From contig OZ241340.1 of NCBI GenBank assembly GCA_965199975.1, positions 682,001-746,000 on the forward strand: a stretch of 64,000 nucleotides of DNA. Reading direction: 5' to 3'. Made by a program: the position numbers and the translations under genes. Origin of the DNA: JASLDZ01 sp965199975. GTDB taxonomy: Bacteria > Pseudomonadota > Alphaproteobacteria > Caulobacterales > Caulobacteraceae. This document shows, in pieces, positions 1 to 6,626 of this stretch. The notes beneath the pieces are model-generated. The model ran no database searches, was not told where the DNA came from, and saw only the letters and a program-made list of their open reading frames with translations. Position 1 is the stretch's first letter, and every line of letters begins with the position of its first letter.

Positions 1-480
1 GAGACGCTCGGGCTGTTCCGCGCCGCGGCGGCGAGCCCGGTGCTTCCGGTCCTCCACGACGACGCCCGCATCTGCCTCATGCACGCCGCCGACGCCGCCC
101 GCGCCGTGGCCGCCCTCGCCGGCCGGGCGGCCGGACCCGCCGTCACGCTGAGCGACGCCCGAACCGACGGCTACAGCTGGCGCGAGATCATGACCGCCGC
201 GGCCGAGGCCGTCGGGAAACGGTCGCGGCTGGCGCCGCTCCCGCCCGCCGCCCTGCGCGCCCTCGGCATGGCCGCCGACGCCACGCGCCTTTTGGGGGCG
301 GCGACGGTGCTGGGCTCGGGAAAGGTGCGCGAACTCATGCACCGCGACTGGAGCGTGAGGCCTGCGGAACAGGCGCACGCGAGCCTCGCGCCGCAGTTCG
401 ACTTGCGGCGAGGATTCCGAGACACCGTCGGTTGGTATCGGGAGGCCGGCTGGCTGACTCCCGCCCGTCCTGTTTCATGA
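1..480 (+). CDS. cerR: NAD-dependent epimerase/dehydratase, C-terminal part (ceramide reductase-like)
   Basis: Partial gene: the frame is open from base 1 and ends with TGA at 478-480, so the N-terminal NAD-binding half lies outside the window. The visible part (about 159 codons) reads like the C-terminal substrate-binding half of an extended SDR/NAD-epimerase, including a conserved HAADAARA stretch and a C-terminal GWYREAGWL helix. An acyl carrier protein and serine palmitoyltransferase follow directly. In Caulobacter the epimerase in this position is CerR, which reduces the 3-oxo group of 3-ketosphinganine or 3-oxo-ceramide. The family call rests on the visible sequence; the CerR role is inferred from context. 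Confidence 0.7.
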   Translation, partial: ETLGLFRAAAASPVLPVLHDDARICLMHAADAARAVAALAGRAAGPAVTLSDARTDGYSWREIMTAAAEAVGKRSRLAPLPPAALRALGMAADATRLLGAATVLGSGKVRELMHRDWSVRPAEQAHASLAPQFDLRRGFRDTVGWYREAGWLTPARPVS

Positions 481-549
481 CGGAATTATGGCCCCAGCCC
501 GCCGCAACGCGTGTAGGGATGCGACTCCGGGGTTGAATGTGGGGCAACG

Positions 550-816
550 GTGGTGACGGCGACGACCGCTGAAGTGACGGACCTGACGGTCGCCGAGATC
601 GCGCGCGCCGCGCGCAATGTGCTCGGCCGCCCCGTCGTCGTCACCGCCAACAGCGACATCGCCCGGGACCTGGACATCGACTCGCTCGCCCTGATGAATA
701 TCGTGATGGAACTGGAGGACAGCTTCGACGTGTCGATCCCCTTGGACCGGCTGGCCCAGGTGCGGACGGCCGGCGATCTCGCCGCCTTGATCCGCCACCT
801 GCGCGAGCCCGCCTGA
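550..816 (+). CDS. acpR: Acyl carrier protein, sphingolipid-specific
   Basis: An 88-residue acyl carrier protein with the DSL phosphopantetheine site at residues 44-46 (Ser45 modified) within the stretch DIDSLALMN. It would present an acyl-thioester in the cytoplasm. It lies 69 bp after the epimerase and ends 2 bp before serine palmitoyltransferase, so the three are likely cotranscribed. In Caulobacter a dedicated ACP in this slot (AcpR) is needed for ceramide synthesis, supplying the acyl group to Spt; that role is inferred here from gene order. Start is GTG 550, with a second GTG at 553 equally possible. Confidence 0.85.
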   Translation: MVTATTAEVTDLTVAEIARAARNVLGRPVVVTANSDIARDLDIDSLALMNIVMELEDSFDVSIPLDRLAQVRTAGDLAALIRHLREPA

Positions 817-818
817 CC

Positions 819-2033
819 ATGGCGCTCCTGGACAGACATCGCGGCTACCGCGACGCCTACGACGCGATCCGCGCGGTGGGCGCCGATCCGTTCGACATTC
901 ATTTCGACGAGATGCTCTCGCCGACGGAGGGGCGGCGCGACGGCAAGCGCGTCGTCATCCTGGGCGCCAACAACTACCTGGGCCTGACCTTCGACCCGGA
1001 GTGCGTGGAGAGTTCGGTGGCCGCCGTGCGCGCCTGGGGCACCGGCACCACCGGCTCGCGCATCGCCAACGGCAGCCTGGGCGGCCACCTGGAGATGGAA
1101 CGCGCGCTGGCGCGCTTCTTCGACCGCCGCCACGCCATGCTGTTCACCACGGGCTACCAGGCCAACCTGGGGGTGCTCTCCGCCCTCGTCGGCCGCGGCG
1201 ACCACCTGATCCTGGACGCCGACAGCCACGCCAGCATCTACGACGGCGCGCGCCTGGGCCACGCCGAGGTGATCCGCTTCCGCCACAACGATCCGGACGA
1301 CCTCTACAAGCGCCTGCGCCGCCTGCAGGGCGAGCCTGGCGAGCGCCTGATCGTGGTCGAGGGCATCTACTCCATGCTGGGCGACACCGCCCCCTTGCGC
1401 GAGATCGCGGCGGTGAAGCGCGAGCTGGGCGCGCACCTCCTGGTCGACGAGGCCCACTCCATGGGCGTGCTCGGCGCCAGGGGCCGGGGCCTGGCCGAGG
1501 CCGCGGCGTGCGAGGCGGACGTGGACTTCATCGTCGGCACGCTCTCCAAGAGCCTGGGGGCCATCGGCGGCTTCTGCGTCTCCGACGTGGACGACTTCGA
1601 CCTCATGCGGGTGGTCAGCCGGCCGTACATGTTCACCGCCTCCCTGCCGCCCGGCGTGGTGGCCTCCACCCTCACCGCCCTGGCCCGGGTGGAGCGCGAC
1701 GACCTCCTGCGCGCCCGCCTGGGGGCCAACGCCGTGCGCCTCTACGAGGGGCTCAACGCGCTGGGCTTCGAGACCGGGCCGCAGGCCAATCCGATCGTAG
1801 CGGTGGCCATGGCGGACCTGCCGACGGCGCTCGCCATGTGGAACGGCCTCCTGGAGGCCGGGGTCTACCTCAACCTGGCGCTCCCACCGGCCACGCCGGA
1901 CAGCCGGCCGCTGCTGCGCTCCAGCGTCACCGCCGTGCATACCAGCGACCAGATCGACGCGGTGCTCGCCGCCTTCGCCACGGTCGGCCAGGGGCTCGGG
2001 CTCCTGCGCAAGCCTCAGCGCGCGTCGGCCTGA
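819..2033 (+). CDS. spt: Serine palmitoyltransferase (alpha-oxoamine synthase family)
   Basis: A 404-residue PLP enzyme that condenses serine with an acyl-thioester to 3-ketosphinganine, the first step of sphingolipid synthesis. The fold type I alpha-oxoamine synthase signature is complete: GTTGSRIANG glycine-rich stretch, LDADSHASI (PLP-stacking His), LLVDEAHSMG (PLP Asp and His) and TLSKSLG with the Schiff-base lysine at residue 244. Relatives in the family are 8-amino-7-oxononanoate synthase, 2-amino-3-ketobutyrate ligase and 5-aminolevulinate synthase. The adjacent ACP, epimerase and lipid kinase decide for Spt. ATG 819 lies just after the ACP stop, suggesting translational coupling. The gene converges on the minus-strand gene ending at 2015 with a 19-bp overlap. 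Confidence 0.87.
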   Translation: MALLDRHRGYRDAYDAIRAVGADPFDIHFDEMLSPTEGRRDGKRVVILGANNYLGLTFDPECVESSVAAVRAWGTGTTGSRIANGSLGGHLEMERALARFFDRRHAMLFTTGYQANLGVLSALVGRGDHLILDADSHASIYDGARLGHAEVIRFRHNDPDDLYKRLRRLQGEPGERLIVVEGIYSMLGDTAPLREIAAVKRELGAHLLVDEAHSMGVLGARGRGLAEAAACEADVDFIVGTLSKSLGAIGGFCVSDVDDFDLMRVVSRPYMFTASLPPGVVASTLTALARVERDDLLRARLGANAVRLYEGLNALGFETGPQANPIVAVAMADLPTALAMWNGLLEAGVYLNLALPPATPDSRPLLRSSVTAVHTSDQIDAVLAAFATVGQGLGLLRKPQRASA

Positions 2034-2935
2034 CCGCGGCGGCGCAGCCGCCACAGCACGCCCAGTCCGGCCAGGACGGGATGGCGCTCCCGCCACGGCG
2101 TCACCTCCACCGACAGGCCGGTGTGGCGCGAGAGCTTCACGGCGGCGTAGCTGGCGGCGCCGGCGGTGGTGAAGGCGGCCTTGGCCAGGCGTGCGGCGTT
2201 CAGCGGCTTGCCGAACGCGCGCCGCAGCCGCCAACCCCGCCGCAGCCGTCTCGCCGCGTCCTGCGACAGCCGGGGCGACAGCTGCAGTCCCTCTTGCGCG
2301 AAAGGTACACCTGCGGCGGCCCAGGCGAGGGGCAGGAGCGCATCATAGCGTCCGGGCGCGGCGTCCAGCACCTGCCGCTCCCGGCCCGGCGGCTCGAAGC
2401 GCCATTCGGCGGCGTAGGTCTGGCGAAACAGGGCCGACCAGTAATCGCGCGCAGTGCCGGTCGCGGGCCCGAGCACGGCGGCGAAGCCCCCGGCGGTGCG
2501 CGCCGCCGCGGCCAGCGCCTGCAGCACCTGCGCCCTGGCCGCATCGTCGCGCGCATGCACGAGCCGGCTCGGCTGCACGAAGCGCGTCCATACCGTGGTG
2601 TCGGCGTAGCGCCCCTGCGCTGCGCGGGCGAAGGTGGCGAGCGGCAGCGTGGCGACCTTGGCGTGCAGTTCGCCCTCGGACGCGACGCAGCGCACGAAAC
2701 CGATCTCGGGCCACAGCCGGCGCTCGACCCAGCCACGCATCCCGGCGCGGTGAGGCGTTCCGGTCAGCACGTAGAAGTCGAGCACCCCGGTGAGATCGCC
2801 GGTGCGCAGGGCCGAGCCGTAGAACAACACCGCGACGACGTCGGCGTCGCGCGCAAGGTCGCGTGCGAACGCCTCCACCCCAGGCGCGACGGGGGCCGAG
2901 GTCTCCCGGCGGAAGACCTCGACGAGATCGCTCAC
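2015..2935 (-). CDS. Nucleotidyltransferase-fold protein of the sphingolipid head-group cluster
   Basis: A protein of 306 residues starting at GTG 2935, which overlaps the stop of the lipid kinase gene by 4 bp (GTGA), so the two are translationally coupled. The N-terminal part contains VLFYGSALRTGDL and DFYVLTG, resembling the G-S nucleotide-binding motif and acidic residues of the polymerase-beta nucleotidyltransferase fold. The C-terminal third is basic and may bind membrane. Its place beside ceramide kinase and spt matches a Caulobacter gene needed, together with the kinase, for ceramide phosphoglycerate. A head-group nucleotidyl or phospho-transfer role is therefore plausible, but the reaction is not evident from sequence. 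A third acidic residue of the fold could not be assigned. Confidence 0.7.
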   Translation of the reverse strand: MSDLVEVFRRETSAPVAPGVEAFARDLARDADVVAVLFYGSALRTGDLTGVLDFYVLTGTPHRAGMRGWVERRLWPEIGFVRCVASEGELHAKVATLPLATFARAAQGRYADTTVWTRFVQPSRLVHARDDAARAQVLQALAAAARTAGGFAAVLGPATGTARDYWSALFRQTYAAEWRFEPPGRERQVLDAAPGRYDALLPLAWAAAGVPFAQEGLQLSPRLSQDAARRLRRGWRLRRAFGKPLNAARLAKAAFTTAGAASYAAVKLSRHTGLSVEVTPWRERHPVLAGLGVLWRLRRRGQADAR

Positions 2936-3942
2936 GGGACGACGAAGGTGATGGGTGCCCCGCGGGTCAGCACGAGGTCGCCCCCCTCGAACTCCTCGCC
3001 GTCGAGCACGTAGGGGGTGCGCAGCACCACGTGCAGCCGCTCGGGATCGGCGCGGCGATAGCCGGCCTCCGCCAGCCAGGGCCTGTCGCGGCCGGCGAGC
3101 AGCAGCGGCAGGGCGAAGCGGAGGCGCCGGGGCGAGCCGGCCACGTCCAGCACCTTCAACCCCGCACGCCGCGGGCCGAAGGGCTTCACGCCCAGCGGCA
3201 GGCGCTCCAGCGTCGAGGCCAGCAGCAGGAAGCGCGCCTCCTCCCGCCCGTGCTGCACCCGCATCGACACCCCCGCGCGCAAGGCGCTCTTGCGGCCGCC
3301 GATGGCCGTGCGTGCGCCCGCGCCCGCCAGGGCCGCGCTCACCACCACCACGCGGCCGAGGCCGCGGGTGTGGTGGGCGCGCCGCGATAGGCGCACCGCC
3401 TCCACGTATGCGCCCGCCCCGAACACGAACCCGCGGCGCAGGGGCTCCGGCGCGTCGAGCCGCCGGACCTCCACTGGGGCGCGGACCACGGTCCTCGGCG
3501 AGGCGATGGCGTCGGCGAGGCTCCATCCCGGCCCGGCGCCCAGGTCGGTGGCGAGTACGTTGGTGGTGCCGGACGCCAGCACGGCCATGCGCGGCAGGCC
3601 GTCGCCGAACGCCTCGGGCGCGAGGCCCAGCACCTCGCGCACGGTGCCGTCGCCGCCGTCGACGACGAGGAGGTCCAGCCCGTGGCGCGCGAAGGCGCGC
3701 AGGGCCTCGGCCAGTTCAGCCGGGGTGCCCGGCTCAGCGACCAGCACGCCTGGCGCCGGCGCGATGGCGACGCCCATGCGATTGCGGCGCGCCCGCGGGT
3801 TCCGGACCACACCGACCCGCGCCGGTCCTGCCACAGGGGCGGCCGCGACGTGGGATCGGGCGCGAGGCCGCCCGGGCGGTCGCGCATCGAGCCGACCCGT
3901 GTCGACGGCCCCGGAACCTGCTAGCTCGAGCCGCGCCGTCAT
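2932..3942 (-). CDS. cpgB: Diacylglycerol/ceramide kinase family lipid kinase
   Basis: A 336-residue protein of the DAGK/sphingosine-kinase catalytic family. It has the nucleotide-binding VDGGDGT motif (GGDGT at residues 96-100), the following glycine segment LASGTTNVLA, and a C-terminal DGEEF segment typical of the family. It should phosphorylate a lipid hydroxyl with ATP at the inner membrane. Beside spt, cerR and an ACP, ceramide is the likely substrate; the Caulobacter enzyme in this position, CpgB, is a ceramide kinase. The first 30-40 residues are rich in Arg, Pro and Ala, so a later start is possible. It overlaps the downstream nucleotidyltransferase-fold gene by 4 bp and diverges from the phosphoesterase 26 bp away. 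Confidence 0.8.
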   Translation of the reverse strand: MTARLELAGSGAVDTGRLDARPPGRPRARSHVAAAPVAGPARVGVVRNPRARRNRMGVAIAPAPGVLVAEPGTPAELAEALRAFARHGLDLLVVDGGDGTVREVLGLAPEAFGDGLPRMAVLASGTTNVLATDLGAGPGWSLADAIASPRTVVRAPVEVRRLDAPEPLRRGFVFGAGAYVEAVRLSRRAHHTRGLGRVVVVSAALAGAGARTAIGGRKSALRAGVSMRVQHGREEARFLLLASTLERLPLGVKPFGPRRAGLKVLDVAGSPRRLRFALPLLLAGRDRPWLAEAGYRRADPERLHVVLRTPYVLDGEEFEGGDLVLTRGAPITFVVP

Positions 3943-3968
3943 GAGCGGGCGCGCAGCGGGCGGCGCCC

Positions 3969-4835
3969 ATGCTCCTGGCCCACCTGTCCGATCCGCACCT
4001 GCCGCCCCCGCCTGGAAGCGGCGGGATCGCGGCGAAGCAGCTGCTGGGACGGGCGGCGTGGCGGCGAAAGCGTCACGTCCATCGGCCTGAAGTGCTGGCG
4101 GCGCTCATGGCCGATGTGGCGGCGCACCGACCGGACCACATCTGCCTCACCGGCGATCTCATCAACACCTCGACGCCCGCCGAGCTGGTCGCGGCGCGAC
4201 ACTGGCTGGAGGACTTCGCGCCACCGCATGACCTGACGGTCAGCCCCGGCAACCACGACCTGCTGGTCCCGCGAGGACCCGACCCGTGGCGCGAATGGCG
4301 GCCCTGGATGGAGGATGCGCCCGGACCCTTCCCGCGGTTGAGGGTGCGGGGGCGCATGGCGCTGATCAACCTGAGCTCGGCCACGCCCACGCCAGTGTTC
4401 TCGGCCCGGGGCCGGCTCGGCCACGCCCAGCTCGCAGCGCTCGAGACGATGCTGGAGCAGACGGGCGCCGAAGGACTTCACCGGATCGTGCTGGTGCACC
4501 ACCCGGTCGCTCCCGGCGCGCCGAAGCGCAAGGCGCTGGCGGACGCGCCGCAGCTGACCGGCGTGCTGGCGCGCGCCGGCGCCGAACTCGTCCTGCATGG
4601 TCACCTGCACCGGGCCGGGCTGGCCGCCGTTGCGGGGCCTGCGGGCGCGATCCCCGTCCTGGGCGCGCCCTCCGCCTCGTCCCAGCGGCCCGGCGCGGCG
4701 GCCGCGCGCTGGCACGCCATCGCGCTGACCGAGACGCGCAACGGCCTCGGCGTGCGGGTCGTCGCGCGCGGCCTTGGGCCGGACGGCGCCATGGGCGATC
4801 TGGGCGGCTATGTGCTCGCGCCTCGGTGCACGTAG
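3969..4835 (+). CDS. Calcineurin-like metallophosphoesterase
   Basis: A 288-residue protein carrying the full binuclear metallophosphoesterase ligand set: SDPHL (Asp8, His10), GDLIN (Asp63), GNHD (residues 94-97), a VHHPV histidine near residue 178, and GHLH (211-214). It has no signal peptide, so it is probably cytoplasmic or peripheral on the membrane. It lies divergent from the lipid kinase with 26 bp between starts, so they probably share a promoter region. Its place inside the sphingolipid locus suggests it hydrolyses a phosphorylated lipid or nucleotide intermediate. The substrate cannot be read from sequence. The 3' end overlaps the convergent DUF2141 gene by 28 bp. Confidence 0.85.
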   Translation: MLLAHLSDPHLPPPPGSGGIAAKQLLGRAAWRRKRHVHRPEVLAALMADVAAHRPDHICLTGDLINTSTPAELVAARHWLEDFAPPHDLTVSPGNHDLLVPRGPDPWREWRPWMEDAPGPFPRLRVRGRMALINLSSATPTPVFSARGRLGHAQLAALETMLEQTGAEGLHRIVLVHHPVAPGAPKRKALADAPQLTGVLARAGAELVLHGHLHRAGLAAVAGPAGAIPVLGAPSASSQRPGAAAARWHAIALTETRNGLGVRVVARGLGPDGAMGDLGGYVLAPRCT

Positions 4836-5284
4836 CGCAGGATCACCCGCGTCACGGTTTCGCCCGCCTTCACCGGAAGGCGGACCGCGGAGAACGCGGG
4901 CAGCCCCACCTTTGTGGGTGCGTCGTTGGAGAAGCCGAAGCCCTCCTGTGGAAGGCCGATGAGGCTGCGGTTGAAGTGACCGTCGCCGTTGGCGTCGTGA
5001 TACACCGCCACCGCGTAGGTCCCCGGCCCCGGCAGCTCGAAACACGCCCGGGTCGTCGGCGCTTCGGCGGGCGCGCGCGCGCGCAGGAGCTTGCCATGTG
5101 GGGCCAGGAAGCGCTTCGCGTCGTCGGGGTAGACGGTCACCACCACCTTCCCTTGCACGGGCTTGGCGCCGACGACCTGCACCACGAGCCGCGCGCCCGC
5201 CGGAGTTCCGACGCAGGGCGCCTCGGCTCGCGCGGCTGCAGCGATGAGCGAGACGGCGAGCGCCCCCAGGCATGCGAACTTCAC
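4808..5284 (-). CDS. DUF2141 domain exported protein
   Basis: A 158-residue protein with a clear signal peptide (positively charged start, hydrophobic core to about residue 17, cleavage near ARAEA). The mature part resembles DUF2141: a beta-rich domain with the YAVAVYHDANGDG stretch and a C-terminal stretch of alternating hydrophobic residues. It is likely periplasmic. Function is unknown in the family. It sits between the phosphoesterase and the LptF/LptG-like permeases, so a periplasmic part in sphingolipid handling is possible but unproven. The start (ATG 5284) is supported by the signal peptide. It is divergent from lptF with about 130 bp between starts. Confidence 0.8.
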   Translation of the reverse strand: MKFACLGALAVSLIAAAARAEAPCVGTPAGARLVVQVVGAKPVQGKVVVTVYPDDAKRFLAPHGKLLRARAPAEAPTTRACFELPGPGTYAVAVYHDANGDGHFNRSLIGLPQEGFGFSNDAPTKVGLPAFSAVRLPVKAGETVTRVILRYVHRGAST

Positions 5285-5417
5285 GGGCGTGCGGCCTTGT
5301 CTTGACGGCGCAGCCGTCTACGGCCTTTGACTTAACCGGCATGGCGCATCCCGCGGCAAGGAGAATCGACCCGCCGGCGTGCGGGCGCGACGGCCGCGAG
5401 CCGATCGGGGTGCGCGC

Positions 5418-6626
5418 GTGACCCGCCTGCGGCTGATCGACCGCTATATGCTGCGGACCGCCGCCCGGCCCCTGTTCGGCGCCCTCCTCGTCACGCTCAC
5501 CGCGCTCCTGCTTGAGCGGGCGCTGCGGCTGCTGGACGTGCTCTCCGCCAGCAGCGGGCGCACGACCTATCTGGTCGAGCTCCTGCTCAACCTCGCGCCG
5601 TACTACCTGGGACTGACGCTGCCGGCGGCGTTCTTCCTGGCCATGTTCGTGCTGTTCGCGCGGCTGAGCGACGGCTCGGAGATCGACGCCCTCCTGGCCA
5701 GCGGCGTCTCCATCGAGCGGATCGCCGCGCCCTTCATCGCCGCGGGCGCCGTGCTGGCGGTGGCGAGCCTGATCCTGTCCGGCTTCGTTCAGCCGCAGGG
5801 CCGCTACGCCTATCGCGCGCTCCTGCATGCGGCCCAGACCGGCGGCTGGAACGGCCGGCTGCAGAGCCAGACCTTCGTGAGCCCCGGCGGCCAGGCGAGC
5901 CTGACGGCCGACCACGTCGACCTGTCCGGCCGCAGACTGAGCGGCGTGTTCATCCGCGAGGTGCAGCCCGACGGGCGCGAGCGGGTCACCACGGCCGCGC
6001 ACGGCGTGCTGCAGCCCGTGCGCGACGGGCGCCACGTGCTCCTGCAGCTCACCCAGGGCGCGCAGGTCCGCCATGACGCGAGGGGCGAGCCCGAGGTGCT
6101 GACCTTCAACGACTTCAACGAGGAGCTGGCCCTTCCCAAGGGCGACACCTCGATCCGGCCGCGGGGCGCAGACGAGCGGGAGCTCACCCTGGGCGAGCTG
6201 GTGCGCCGCCCCCCGCAGGCGTCGCCCGCCATTCCCCGCCGGCGCCTCGCCGCCGAGCTGTACGGCCGCCTGGCCGCCGCCCTCGCCCTGCCGTTCCTGC
6301 CGCTCCTGACGCTGCCGCTCAGCCTGGCGGCGAAGCGCGGCGGGCGCGCCACGAGCGTGCTGGCCGCGGTGCTCGTGCTGTTCGTGTTCCAGCACCTGCT
6401 GCAGATCGGCCAGGGGCTCGGCGCGAAGGGCAAGGTTCCGCCGCTTCTGGGGGTGGGGCTGCCGTTCCTGGGGTTCGCCGCGCTGTCGTCGTGGACCTTC
6501 CTCTCCAGCCGCCTGCGCCCGGGCGAGACCCCGGTGGGCCGCGCAGTGGAGCGCCTCGCCGCGGTCCTGCGGCCCCTGTTCGGGCGGGCGTCTGCGAAAT
6601 TCGCCACAGCGAAGGTCGCCGCGTGA
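5418..6626 (+). CDS. LptF/YjgP-family permease (probable sphingolipid exporter subunit)
   Basis: About 402 residues with the LptF/LptG layout: two N-terminal transmembrane segments, a third near residues 85-115, a large periplasmic beta-jellyroll (roughly 120-265), and three C-terminal transmembrane segments. The start IDRYMLRTAARPL is typical of the family. GTG 5418 is chosen because it gives this canonical N-terminus; GTG 5379 would add 13 Arg-rich residues. LptF works with LptG and LptB to lift lipid to a periplasmic bridge. This pair lies in a sphingolipid locus with no lptD or other lpt gene nearby, so it may be a dedicated sphingolipid version. The stop overlaps the LptG-like start (GTGA). 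Confidence 0.8.
   Translation: MTRLRLIDRYMLRTAARPLFGALLVTLTALLLERALRLLDVLSASSGRTTYLVELLLNLAPYYLGLTLPAAFFLAMFVLFARLSDGSEIDALLASGVSIERIAAPFIAAGAVLAVASLILSGFVQPQGRYAYRALLHAAQTGGWNGRLQSQTFVSPGGQASLTADHVDLSGRRLSGVFIREVQPDGRERVTTAAHGVLQPVRDGRHVLLQLTQGAQVRHDARGEPEVLTFNDFNEELALPKGDTSIRPRGADERELTLGELVRRPPQASPAIPRRRLAAELYGRLAAALALPFLPLLTLPLSLAAKRGGRATSVLAAVLVLFVFQHLLQIGQGLGAKGKVPPLLGVGLPFLGFAALSSWTFLSSRLRPGETPVGRAVERLAAVLRPLFGRASAKFATAKVAA

Noticed and set aside
486..2234. A 582-residue minus-strand frame across spt and the ACP
   Set aside because: It is rich in Ala, Gly, Arg and His with no domain, and lies antisense to well-recognised genes; a shadow of the high GC.
3939..6395. Very long minus-strand frame opposite the phosphoesterase and LptF-like genes
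   Set aside because: Low-complexity Arg/Gln/Gly sequence with no motif, opposite convincing genes.
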